Source: an uncultured Chthoniobacterales bacterium
GTDB taxonomy: Bacteria > Verrucomicrobiota > Verrucomicrobiia > Chthoniobacterales > UBA10450
DNA length: 49,029 nt
Reading direction: 5' to 3'
Assembly: GCA_902805675.1 (NCBI GenBank)
Contig: CADCTA010000051.1
Coordinates: 1-49,029, forward strand
Shown here: in pieces, positions 40,280-48,287 of the stretch
How the letters are laid out: every line of letters begins with the position of its first letter
Numbering within the stretch: position 1 is the first letter of the stretch
Position numbers and translations under genes: made by a program
The notes under the pieces: generated by a model
The model's database searches: none
The model's input: the letters and a program-made list of their open reading frames with translations, nothing else
Told to the model about the DNA's origin: nothing

Positions 40280-42889
40280 ATGAAACTTACCGCCGCACTC
40301 CGTCTTCTCGCCCTCGTTTGCATCGTCTGGCTCGCAGCTGCGGGCAACGCTGCGGCGTCCACGATCCGGTGGGAGTTCACAGAATACGGGGTAGGCGAAG
40401 GCGGCGGGATTCGCGTGAAAGTGATCGTAGATCGCACCGGCGATCCTGATGAAGGAGCAATCATCAGGGTCCGCTACCGGACGCTCGACGGTTCTGCGAA
40501 GGCGGCTCCAAGGCCGAATCCAACGCCAGATCCGACGTCTGGAGAACAGGACTACAATTCGGCGGAGGGGGAGCTGACTTTCGACCCCGGTATAGCTGCC
40601 CAGGAACTAGTTTTCGCCACGCTTGAAGACGAGCGACTCGAAGACACAGAAGACTTTCGCGCGATCCTGTTTAGTCCTTCAGCCACCAACCCGGACCCAA
40701 AAACTCCCCCGAACCGGTACGGCACGCCAACGATCAGCAACGGGTCGACCACCATCCGAATTTTTGAAGACGACCGCGAGAACACGATCCAGTTGGAACG
40801 CGACATCTATGGAGCGAATGAAAGCCGCCCCGGCGGCTCGAATGGCCAGGTTACGCTGACCGTGACCGCGTCGCGCTTCGGCGATCCGCGAACGGAACTG
40901 CGCGTGGATTACACGACGCGGGACGACGTAGGCAGCGCTGAACCAGGGAAAGATTACGTCAGTCAGGCGGGCACCATCACCTTCGGCCCTGGCGAGACAC
41001 ACAAGCAGATTACGATCGATCTTCTAAACGATACGTCTATCGAGTCTGGAGAGAGCTTCCGCGTGCAGTTGTCGAACCCAGACCCTGACGGCCCCGGCGG
41101 CGCCGTATTTGGCACCGGATTCCAGAACGCGGACGTCATAATCGGCGACGATGATGGCGGCACCAGTTTCATCCAGTTCACTACAACGGAGTACACGGCC
41201 GGCGAAGGCGACATCTCCGCTGTGGTCACCGCTGTGCGCAATGGCGGCAACGGTTTCAAGGTCTCCGCCGATTACTCCACGGCGGCGGGATCGGCGACTG
41301 CCGGTCAGGATTATCAACAGTCGGCTGGGCGGATCGAGTTTGAGTCGGGCGAATACAGCAAGGCCATCCGGATCACCGTCTTCCAGGATGGGATCACCGA
41401 AGCGTCGGAGAACTTCTCGATCACGCTTGCGAATCCGAGCGTCAACGCCGCGATCGGCAGTCCGGCCACCGCGAACGTCACCATTCTCGATGACGAAGGA
41501 CCGCCGGTCATCACCAGCCCCACGAACGCGAGCGGCCAACGCGGCGAGCCGTTCAGCTATCGCATCACAGCCACAAACAGCCCGACAAGCTACGGCGCGA
41601 CCGGGCTGCCGGCCGGGTTGTCGGTTGATACTGCCTCCGGCCTCATCTCAGGCAGGCCTAACGACTTTGGCGCCTTCCAGGTTCAGATCTCCGCCAGCAA
41701 CAGCAAAGGCACCGGGACCGCCACCCTGATCCTCTCGATCGCATCCGGTGAGACGACGATCGTGCAGTTCCGGAACGACTTCCAAACCGTGACGGATCCG
41801 CAATCCAGCGTCACGCTGATCGTGGATCTCGCACGTGCCGGCGGCGAGTCTGACGCCGAGGTCTCAGTCGATTACGCGACGGGCGATGGCTCGGCCAAGG
41901 CAGGTGTGGACTACGAGCCGCAAGCTGGCAGGCTCGTCTTCGCGCCGGGCCAGAAGCAGCAGTCGATCACGATTGCGATCACGCCGCGCGGTTCACCGGG
42001 ACCAGACCGCACGTTCTTTGTCGATCTGTCGAATCCGTCACGCGGCATGCTCGGTCGAAGCCGGGCGACGATCGTGAGCACACATCCAGACCTCTCGACC
42101 AAGCTGCTGAACATCTCGACGCGCGCCCCCGTTCGCTCGGGCGAGGAGGTGATGATCGCCGGCTTCATCGTGGACGGCAGCGTGCCGAAACGGATCGTGT
42201 TGCGCGCGATCGGCCCGAGTCTCACCGCCATGGAAGTGCCGAATGCGATCCAGGATCCGACCCTGACCCTGATGGATGCGAACGGCTCGCAGATCGCGTT
42301 CAACGACAACTACCGTCAGAACTCCGTCGAGGACCGACAGGCGCTCGAGAACAGCGGCCTGTCTCCCACGGACGAGAGAGAATCCGCCATCGTCGCGACG
42401 CTCGCTCCCGGTTCCTACACCGCCATTCTGCGCGGGAAGAGCAATGGCACCGGGCTGGTCGAGGTGTATGACATCGGCGGCACGTCATCGAGCCGCTTCG
42501 TGAACATCGCAACACGGTCGCGGGTGAACGAAGGCGACAACGGCGCCATGATCGCCGGCTTCATCGTTGGCGCGCCTAACCAGGGTGCGGGAACATCGCA
42601 GCGAGTCATCCTTCGGGCTATCGGCCCGAGCCTGTCCGACGCCGGCATCGCTGACGTGCTAGAGAATCCCACCCTCGAAATCTATCGCGGCTCGCAGAAG
42701 ATCCTCGAGAACGATGATTGGAAGACCGACCAGCGCCAGGAGCTGCAAGCCAGCGGCCTGGCGCCGACGAAAGACAGGGAAGCGGCGATCATTGCCGACC
42801 TCGAACCCGGCAGCTATAGCGTGGTCATTCGGGGGAAGAGCAACACGACCGGCGTGGCGCTGGCCGAGGTCTACCAGGCGGGGCAGTAG
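40280..42889 (+). CDS. Large exported Calx-beta protein with two C-terminal modules
   Basis: An 869-residue exported protein. Signal peptide: ALRLLALVCIVWLAAAGNAA. Three Calx-beta domains occupy about residues 25-405, each with YxTxDGSA-type or DYSTAAGSATAGQDYQQSAG strings and a final acidic ILDDEG or IGDDDG; they bind calcium in well-studied proteins. A putative immunoglobulin-like domain (GPPVITSPTNASGQRGEPFS; GATGLPAGLSVDTASGLISG) follows, then a fourth Calx-beta domain (DYATGDGSAKAGVDYEPQAG). From about residue 607 come two RAIGPSL modules (LLNISTRAPV and VNIATRSRV), ending VEVYDIGG and ALAEVYQAGQ. Probably a surface adhesion or matrix protein. It is followed head-on by pyrD. Confidence 0.9.
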   Translation: MKLTAALRLLALVCIVWLAAAGNAAASTIRWEFTEYGVGEGGGIRVKVIVDRTGDPDEGAIIRVRYRTLDGSAKAAPRPNPTPDPTSGEQDYNSAEGELTFDPGIAAQELVFATLEDERLEDTEDFRAILFSPSATNPDPKTPPNRYGTPTISNGSTTIRIFEDDRENTIQLERDIYGANESRPGGSNGQVTLTVTASRFGDPRTELRVDYTTRDDVGSAEPGKDYVSQAGTITFGPGETHKQITIDLLNDTSIESGESFRVQLSNPDPDGPGGAVFGTGFQNADVIIGDDDGGTSFIQFTTTEYTAGEGDISAVVTAVRNGGNGFKVSADYSTAAGSATAGQDYQQSAGRIEFESGEYSKAIRITVFQDGITEASENFSITLANPSVNAAIGSPATANVTILDDEGPPVITSPTNASGQRGEPFSYRITATNSPTSYGATGLPAGLSVDTASGLISGRPNDFGAFQVQISASNSKGTGTATLILSIASGETTIVQFRNDFQTVTDPQSSVTLIVDLARAGGESDAEVSVDYATGDGSAKAGVDYEPQAGRLVFAPGQKQQSITIAITPRGSPGPDRTFFVDLSNPSRGMLGRSRATIVSTHPDLSTKLLNISTRAPVRSGEEVMIAGFIVDGSVPKRIVLRAIGPSLTAMEVPNAIQDPTLTLMDANGSQIAFNDNYRQNSVEDRQALENSGLSPTDERESAIVATLAPGSYTAILRGKSNGTGLVEVYDIGGTSSSRFVNIATRSRVNEGDNGAMIAGFIVGAPNQGAGTSQRVILRAIGPSLSDAGIADVLENPTLEIYRGSQKILENDDWKTDQRQELQASGLAPTKDREAAIIADLEPGSYSVVIRGKSNTTGVALAEVYQAGQ

Positions 42890-42900
42890 CTCGCGAGTCG

Positions 42901-43935
42901 TTAGGCGACAGCGATGGCCCGGAGCAACCCGGGCCCACCGTAAATGTAGCCGGTGTAGACCTGGATGAGGTCGGCGCCGGCATCGAACTTCTCGCGTGCG
43001 CTCCCGGCGTCGAAGATGCCGCCCACGCCGATGATCGGCAGCTGGGTGCGTTCCTGAATCGTGCGGATAAATGCCGTAGATTTCTCGCGAACCGGCGCAC
43101 CGCTCACTCCTCCGGTTTCGTTGCGATCGGTCGGGATCGCCGAGTGATCGAGCGTGGTGTTTGTCGCGATGATGCCAGCGATGCCGTTCTGCTCGCAGGT
43201 GGCAAGCACGCGGTCGAGATCGTCCGGGATGAGATCCGGCGCGATCTTCAGCAGGATGGGCTTTCGCGCGCGCTCGTTCTCGCCGCGGATCGCGCTGAGG
43301 AGCGTCGCGAGCGCGTGCTCCTGCTGCAAATCGCGCAGGCCGGGTGTGTTCGGCGAGCTGACGTTGAGCACCACGTAGTCAGCAAATTCCTGCAGCTTGC
43401 GAAACGAGTAGAGGTAGTCGTCGGCCGCGTGCTCCAACTCGGTGACCTTCGACTTGCCGATGTTGATCCCGATCGGCACGCGCGGCCAGTGACCGCTCGC
43501 GCGCAGCCTGCCCAGGCGGTCGGCGACTGCGTCCGCGCCGTCGTTGTTGAAGCCGAGGCGGTTGATGAGCGCCTGCTGGTCTGGGTAGCGGAAGATGCGC
43601 GGCTTCGGATTACCCGGCTGCGGCTTCGCTGTCACGGTGCCAATCTCGATGAACCCGAAGCCGAGCGCCTCCCAGGCGGGAAGCGCCACGCCGTTCTTGT
43701 CGAATCCCGCGGCGAGGCCGACGGGGTTCGGGAAGGTGAGACCGAAGAGCGTGGTCGGGTTTGGCAGGGGCGCGAATCGCCGCAGCAGCGAAAGCACAGA
43801 CGGGAGGCCGGAGGCGAGCTGAAGGGAATGGATGGCGAGATGGTGCGCCGTCTCCGGATCGAGCGAGAACAACAGCGGCCGGACGATGCGTTCGTAAAAC
43901 GAGCTGGTGCCAATGGTGCGTCCGATTTCAGTCAC
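42901..43935 (-). CDS. pyrD: Dihydroorotate dehydrogenase (quinone), class 2
   Basis: A 344-residue FMN enzyme that oxidises dihydroorotate to orotate in pyrimidine synthesis, passing electrons to membrane quinone. The class 2 N-terminal helices are present (FYERIVRPLLFSLDPETAHH), followed by LFGLTFPNPVGLAAGFDKNG, GFIEIGTVTAKPQPGNPKPR, FRYPDQQALINRLGFNNDGA, the active-site Ser region YVVLNVSSPNTPGLRDLQ and the FMN-phosphate end PIIGVGGIFDAGSAREKFDA with VYTGYIYGGPGL. I chose the GTG at 43935 (VTEIGRTIG); an in-frame TTG at 43956 is possible, but it lies in the palindromic element. mnmE and hisC upstream are on the same strand. Confidence 0.95.
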   Translation of the reverse strand: MTEIGRTIGTSSFYERIVRPLLFSLDPETAHHLAIHSLQLASGLPSVLSLLRRFAPLPNPTTLFGLTFPNPVGLAAGFDKNGVALPAWEALGFGFIEIGTVTAKPQPGNPKPRIFRYPDQQALINRLGFNNDGADAVADRLGRLRASGHWPRVPIGINIGKSKVTELEHAADDYLYSFRKLQEFADYVVLNVSSPNTPGLRDLQQEHALATLLSAIRGENERARKPILLKIAPDLIPDDLDRVLATCEQNGIAGIIATNTTLDHSAIPTDRNETGGVSGAPVREKSTAFIRTIQERTQLPIIGVGGIFDAGSAREKFDAGADLIQVYTGYIYGGPGLLRAIAVA

Positions 43936-43946
43936 AGCAGGAGGAG

Positions 43947-44030
43947 CCTCACACAAAATCCACCAAGGATCACAAAGGAATCACTCAGAGCAGCCACTAC
44001 TTTGTGTCCCTTCGTGTTCTTTGGGTGAGG
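43947..44030. repeat. Palindromic element, family F
   Basis: Left arm CCTCACACAAAATCCACCAA up to CACAAAG and right arm CTTTGTGTCCCTTCGTGTTC up to GGGTGAGG pair over most of 30 bp, with a loop of about 25 bases. It fills the gap between mnmE and pyrD, which are co-directional. Confidence 0.75.
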
Positions 44031-44034
44031 CCGC

Positions 44035-45414
44035 TTACTTGCCGATGCAGAACTGCGCGAAGACGGAGTCGAGAATGGCGTCGTCACCGGCCGAGCCGAT
44101 GATCTCCGTCACGGCGCCGAGAGCAGCGCGGAGGTCGAGCGCGGCGTACTCCGGCGAGTAGTTCGCGGTGAAGGTGGCGTTCGCGCGATCGCACGCCTCG
44201 AGCGCTCGGCGGAGGCAATCGCGGTGACGCGCGTTGATCGCGACCGAGCTTTCCGACTGTACGTGCTGCCCCGCAATTCGTTCGAGAATCGCATCCTCGA
44301 AGCCGTCGAGACCCGTCTCGGTCACGCAGGAAATGCGTAGTGCCTCCGACTCACGCCAGTCGGGGTGCTCTGGAAGGTCGCTCTTGTTCAGGAGCAGGAT
44401 CTCTCGCGCCGGATCTGAAGCAAACGTCGAACGCTGAACGTCGAACGTCGAACGTCGAACTGAAGAACGGGACGCGCTGGCGTCGATCACGTGCAGGATG
44501 AGATCCGCCGTTTCGAGCGACTTTTCCGTGCGCGTGATGCCGGCGCGCTCGAGCTCATCGCTCGAATCGCGCACGCCCGCGGTGTCGAGGAGGCGAACGG
44601 GGATGCCGCGCATATTGATGACCTCTTCGATGGTGTCGCGAGTTGTGCCGGGGATCGGGCTTACGATTGCGCGGTCGTAACCGAGGAGCCGGTTCAACAG
44701 GCTGGACTTGCCGGCGTTGGTCGCGCCGTAGATCACGATGCGCACGCCTTCGCGCAAGATGCGGCCGTGTTCTGCCGTCGCCAGCAGCGCAGTCATGCCC
44801 GCCCGGATCTCCTCGGCGCGCGTGCGGAGCCGCTCAGTATCGTCGGGCGCGATATCTTCCTCCGGAAAATCGATCGCTGCTTCGACGTGCGCGAGGAGGT
44901 CGACCAATCCGTCGCGGATTCTCTTCACCTGGTCGGCAAGCCGCCCCTGCAATTGCTCGGTCGCAGCGCGGAGGGCGAGGTCGGTTTGCGCGCGGATGAG
45001 GTCGATCACCGCCTCGGCTTGCGTGAGATCCATCTTGCCGTGCAGGTAGGCGCGCTCGCTGAATTCGCCCGGTCGCGCGGCTCGGGCGCCCGCTCGCAAG
45101 CAGACCTCCAGCACACGCGCGGTGACGAGAATACCGCCATGGCAACTGATCTCGACCAGGTTCTCACCCGTGTAGCTGTGCGGCGCACGGTGGACGGAAA
45201 GCATCACCTGATCGATGACGCGCTCGCCATCGACCAGTTCGCCAAAATGCTGCACGTGCGTTTGGAAGTCGGACGGCCTGTGCTTGCCGCGGTAGACGTG
45301 ATCGGCAATGACAGGAGCGTCCGGCCCGGAGATGCGGATCAGCGCGATCGCGCCTTCGCCTGCCGGGCTCGAGATCGCCGCGATCGTGTCGAGGTCGGCG
45401 GCAGGCGCGGTCAA
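44035..45414 (-). CDS. mnmE: tRNA modification GTPase MnmE with an in-frame repeat insertion
   Basis: A 459-residue GTPase that, with MnmG, makes cmnm5U34 in tRNA. Signatures: DTIAAISSPAGEGAIALIRI (folate-binding domain), EISCHGGILV, RPGEFSERAYLHGKMDLTQA, G1 IYGATNAGKSSLLN, G2 GTTRDTIEE, G3 DTAG, G4 NKSD, and the C-terminal catalytic CIGK. Between G3 and G4, residues about 317-332 (SVRRSTFDVQRSTFA) come from a heptamer repeat (44423-44460) read in frame, lengthening a surface loop of the G domain. I chose TTG 45414 because its TTGA overlaps the hisC stop codon; an ATG at 45456 and the frame start at 45498 are alternatives. It is probably cotranscribed with hisC. Confidence 0.95.
   Translation of the reverse strand: MTAPAADLDTIAAISSPAGEGAIALIRISGPDAPVIADHVYRGKHRPSDFQTHVQHFGELVDGERVIDQVMLSVHRAPHSYTGENLVEISCHGGILVTARVLEVCLRAGARAARPGEFSERAYLHGKMDLTQAEAVIDLIRAQTDLALRAATEQLQGRLADQVKRIRDGLVDLLAHVEAAIDFPEEDIAPDDTERLRTRAEEIRAGMTALLATAEHGRILREGVRIVIYGATNAGKSSLLNRLLGYDRAIVSPIPGTTRDTIEEVINMRGIPVRLLDTAGVRDSSDELERAGITRTEKSLETADLILHVIDASASRSSVRRSTFDVQRSTFASDPAREILLLNKSDLPEHPDWRESEALRISCVTETGLDGFEDAILERIAGQHVQSESSVAINARHRDCLRRALEACDRANATFTANYSPEYAALDLRAALGAVTEIIGSAGDDAILDSVFAQFCIGK
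44423..44460. repeat. Heptamer tandem repeat inside mnmE (family A, single arm)
   Basis: Consecutive 7-base words: AACGTCG, AACGCTG, then AACGTCG three times and a final AAC. The words match the left arm of the palindrome in the ABC ATPase gene with G for C changes. No right arm is present. Seven-base periodicity means that the encoded peptide repeats every seven residues. Confidence 0.85.
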
Positions 45415-46517
45415 GTCTTCGCGCCGCTCAACACTTCCTTCAACGCTGCGATGCATCGCTCGTTCTGCGGCATGGTGCCGACTGAGACGCGGACCCACTC
45501 GGCGAGATTGTAGCCGGACATTGCGCGGACGATCACGCCTTTCGGCAAGAGCGCTTTGAAGACGCTGGCGCCATCCGCCACGTGCACGAGCACGAAATTT
45601 CCGAAGCTCGGCACAAAACGCAGGCCCATCGCGGCGAACTGCTCCTGCAGGTAGGCGCGGCCTTCGTCGGTGATACGCTTCGTCTCGCGCTGGTGTGCTT
45701 CATCGGTGATGGCCGCGGCCGCCGCGGCCTGCGCGATGCCGTTGGCATTGAAAGGCTCGCGCGTCTTCTGCAGCACGGAGATGAGTTCCGGCCGGGCAAT
45801 CCCGTAGCCGAGCCGCGCGCTGGCCAGCCCGTGGATCTTCGAGAACGTTCGCAGCACGACGACGTTGCGCCCATCGCGCACGAACTTCAGCGTGTCCGGC
45901 GGACGATCGACGTACTCGTAGTAGGCCTCATCGAAGACGACGACGACATCCTCGCGGACGCGCGACATGAAGCGTTCGATCTCTTCCTCGCCGGCCATGG
46001 TGCCGGTCGGGTTGTTTGGGTTGGCAATGAAGATGACGCGAGTGTCGGGCGTGATGGCGTTCGCGATGGCATCGAGGTCCTGGCGGAAATCCGGCGACGG
46101 GATCTCCGTCGTGCGCGCGCCGAAGACCTTGGCGATGATCTTATAGGCAATGAACGCGTGCTCGGGCGTGATGATCTCGGCGCCCGGCCGGAGGAAGGCG
46201 TGGCCGATGAACTCGATCACTTCGTTCGAGCCGTTGCCGAGGATGATGTGGTCCGCGGGTACGCCGAGTTTTTCCGAAAGCGCCCGTGTGACGTAGTAGC
46301 CGCCGCCGTCCGGGTAGAGGTGCGTGCATTCCACCGCAGCGTGCATGGCCTGGAGCGCCTTCGGCGAAGGGCCGAGCGGGTTCTCATTCGAGGCGAGCTT
46401 GATGATGTCGCTCGCGCGGGTGCCGAATTCGCGCGCGGTCTCCTCGATCGGCTTACCGGGCTGATAGACGGCGAGATCGCGCAACTGCGGATTCGCGGAG
46501 TCCCAGATCGAAGTCAT
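45411..46517 (-). CDS. hisC: Histidinol-phosphate aminotransferase
   Basis: A 368-residue PLP enzyme (fold type I) that converts imidazole-acetol phosphate to histidinol phosphate in histidine synthesis. Family strings: KLASNENPLGPSPKALQAMH, YPDGGGYYVTRALSEKLGV, ILGNGSNEVIEFIGHAFLRP, FIANPNNPTGTMAGEEEIE, DEAYYEYV and the PLP-lysine motif TFSKIHGLASARLGYGIA. The C-terminus EWVRVSVGTMPQNERCIAAL carries the substrate-phosphate Arg. The length is usual. It is probably the first gene of a minus-strand hisC-mnmE unit (TTGA overlap). Aromatic amino acid transamination is a common side activity of close relatives. Confidence 0.94.
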   Translation of the reverse strand: MTSIWDSANPQLRDLAVYQPGKPIEETAREFGTRASDIIKLASNENPLGPSPKALQAMHAAVECTHLYPDGGGYYVTRALSEKLGVPADHIILGNGSNEVIEFIGHAFLRPGAEIITPEHAFIAYKIIAKVFGARTTEIPSPDFRQDLDAIANAITPDTRVIFIANPNNPTGTMAGEEEIERFMSRVREDVVVVFDEAYYEYVDRPPDTLKFVRDGRNVVVLRTFSKIHGLASARLGYGIARPELISVLQKTREPFNANGIAQAAAAAAITDEAHQRETKRITDEGRAYLQEQFAAMGLRFVPSFGNFVLVHVADGASVFKALLPKGVIVRAMSGYNLAEWVRVSVGTMPQNERCIAALKEVLSGAKT

Positions 46518-46551
46518 GCGTGTGGAGTGTAGGCGGAAAAACGCGCCGGTC

Positions 46552-46626
46552 TAACCGCAGCGAGCAGAGTGCGTGGAGGAGCATGCGGCGCAAAGAAAAC
46601 TCTGCGTCCGGCGTTCTCTGCGCTAA
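46552..46626. repeat. Degenerate palindromic element resembling family D
   Basis: TAACCGCAGCGAGCAGAGTG on the left and TCTGCGTCCGGCGTTCTCTG up to CGCTAA on the right share GCAGAG-type words with the element at 37827, but pair poorly. It lies between hisC and the LAB_N gene, which diverge. Confidence 0.4.
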
Positions 46627-46635
46627 ATACCGCGT

Positions 46636-46980
46636 ATGGATGGACTGCGCTTTTTGCTCGCTGAGACTCAGGTCTTCGGAATTTCGATGCACCCATGGAA
46701 GATCGTGGGGCTGAGCGGCAGCGTCGTCTTCGGGCTGCGTTTCATCATCCAGTGGATCGCGTCGGAGCGCGCGCGGAAGAGTGTCATCCCTTTCGGGTTT
46801 TGGGAATGCAGCGCGCTGGGCAGCATGCTCATGCTCAGCTACTTCGCGATTTACCAGCGCGACTCTGTGGGGGTGATCAGCACCGCGATGCCTTTGCCGA
46901 TCTACCTGCGGAATCTCTATTTCCGCTACACTCACCGCGAGCCGAAGCACGCCGGGAACGCGCCGCGTCCGGCGGAGTGA
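46636..46980 (+). CDS. Lipid-A-disaccharide synthase N-terminal (LAB_N) domain protein
   Basis: A 114-residue membrane protein. The whole chain matches the LAB_N domain: WKIVGLSGSVVFGLRFIIQW, then ASERARKSVIPFGFWECSAL, GSMLMLSYFAIYQRDSVGVI and PIYLRNLYFRYTHRE. In many bacteria this domain stands alone and is encoded near lipid A glycosyltransferase genes; its exact role is unclear. It has three membrane segments in the PQ-loop style. Here it has no lipid A gene beside it; its neighbour downstream is a cysteine desulfurase, separated by a palindromic repeat. Start ATG at 46636. Confidence 0.88.
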   Translation: MDGLRFLLAETQVFGISMHPWKIVGLSGSVVFGLRFIIQWIASERARKSVIPFGFWECSALGSMLMLSYFAIYQRDSVGVISTAMPLPIYLRNLYFRYTHREPKHAGNAPRPAE

Positions 46981-46988
46981 GATTCCTC

Positions 46989-47067
46989 ATACTCCTAATC
47001 ATAATCTTACTCCTAATCCTGCCCGCGGGCGGAAGAGCAGGATTAGGAGTAGGATTATGAGTAGGAG
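46989..47067. repeat. Palindromic element, family G (ACTCCTAATC words)
   Basis: Left arm CTCCTAATCATAATCTTACT up to CTAATCCTG (46992-47021) pairs with CAGGATTAGGAGTAGGATTA up to AGTAGGAG (47038-47067) with two mismatches over 30 bp; loop 16 bases. The arms are AT-rich compared with the genome. The right arm ends TAGGAG, five bases before the ATG at 47073. Confidence 0.92.
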
Positions 47068-47072
47068 CGGGA

Positions 47073-48245
47073 ATGATCTACCTCGATAACAACGCGACGA
47101 CGCAGCTTGACCCTGCGGTGCTCGAGGAAATGCTGCCGTTTCTCACGACCGCTTACGGCAATCCGTCCAGCGGCTACGGGTTTGCCGCGGCGGCTCGAGA
47201 CGCGATCCACCTTGCGCGGGAGCGGGTCGCCGCGCTGGTGGGCTGCGAGCCGGGTGAGATCGTCTTCACCAGCGGCGGGACAGAGGCGAGCAACGCTGCG
47301 CTTCATTCCGCCTTGCAGCTCGATGCGCAGCGCCGTCACATCGTCACGACGGCGGTGGAACACAGCGCGACGTATCGCTATTGCGAGCACCTCGCGAAGC
47401 ACGGCTACTCCGTCACCTTCGTCGCAGTGGATCGCGACGGGAACCTGGACCTCGCCGCGCTCGAGAAGGCGATCCGGCCCGATACCGCGATCGTCTCGGC
47501 CATGTGGGCGAACAACGAGACTGGCGTGCTGTTCCCGATCGAGCAGATCGCGGATGTGGCGCGCGGCCAGCGTGTCCTGTTCCACACCGACGCCGTGCAG
47601 GCAGCGGGCAAAGTGCCCATGCGGCTCCGGGACGTGAGCGTTCAGTATGCCTCGTTCTCCGCGCACAAGCTGCACGGACCAAAAGGCGTCGGTGCGCTTT
47701 ACCTCAGCCGGCGCGCCGTCTTTCGGCCGATGCTGATCGGCGGAGGGCAGGAGGACGGCCGCCGTTCCGGCACGGAGAACGTCGCGGCGATCGTCGGCTT
47801 CGGAAAAGCGGCGGAGCTGGCGGCGAACTCGCTGGGTGAAATGCAGGCGCGAGTGCGCGCGACGCGCGACCGGTTTGAGGACGTGTTGCTCCGCGAAGTT
47901 CCAGACACTTTCGTGAATGGGAACCGCGAAGCGCGCGTGCCAAACACCGCCAGCCTGTCGTTCGCCGGGATCGAGGCGCAGGCCGCGCTGATGTTGCTCG
48001 ATCAGCAGGGAATCTGTTGCTCCGCAGGGTCGGCGTGTCACACCGCATCATTGCAACCATCCCGCGTGCTTGCGGCGATGCAGCTGAACGAGGAGCGCAT
48101 CAACGGCAGCCTTCGGTTTTCGTTCAGCCGCTTGAACACGGATGCGGAGGTCGATCGCGCGTTGCAGATCATTCCGCGCGCGATGGGCAAGCTGCGGGCT
48201 TTGGCCGGGCCGCGTGCCTCGCGCGGCGAGAGCCTCGCAGTGTAA
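47073..48245 (+). CDS. Cysteine desulfurase (NifS/IscS family)
   Basis: A 390-residue PLP enzyme that takes sulfur from cysteine and passes it as persulfide to Fe-S cluster or thio-cofactor pathways. N-terminus MIYLDNNATTQLDPAVLEEM is typical. Other signatures: FTSGGTEASNAAL, EHSATYRYCEHL, the PLP lysine in SFSAHKLHGPKG (Lys199), GGGQEDGRRSGTENVAAIVG and the active-site loop CSAGSACHT with Cys322. It belongs to the class I, IscS/NifS-like group by the loop length, but has no iscU or nifU beside it. The ribosome-binding site AGGAG is formed by the end of the palindromic element just upstream. Whether it serves Fe-S clusters or tRNA thiolation (mnmE is only 1.6 kb away) cannot be told. Confidence 0.93.
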   Translation: MIYLDNNATTQLDPAVLEEMLPFLTTAYGNPSSGYGFAAAARDAIHLARERVAALVGCEPGEIVFTSGGTEASNAALHSALQLDAQRRHIVTTAVEHSATYRYCEHLAKHGYSVTFVAVDRDGNLDLAALEKAIRPDTAIVSAMWANNETGVLFPIEQIADVARGQRVLFHTDAVQAAGKVPMRLRDVSVQYASFSAHKLHGPKGVGALYLSRRAVFRPMLIGGGQEDGRRSGTENVAAIVGFGKAAELAANSLGEMQARVRATRDRFEDVLLREVPDTFVNGNREARVPNTASLSFAGIEAQAALMLLDQQGICCSAGSACHTASLQPSRVLAAMQLNEERINGSLRFSFSRLNTDAEVDRALQIIPRAMGKLRALAGPRASRGESLAV

Positions 48246-48287
48246 GTGACGCGACGGTCCTGATCGGACAGGCGGCGGCGCGTCGCT

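Noticed and set aside
44491-45513. 340-residue open frame on the plus strand
   Set aside because: Antisense of mnmE; composition typical of a shadow.
47055-48041. 328-residue open frame on the minus strand
   Set aside because: Exact antisense of the cysteine desulfurase gene; Arg/His-rich and without motifs.
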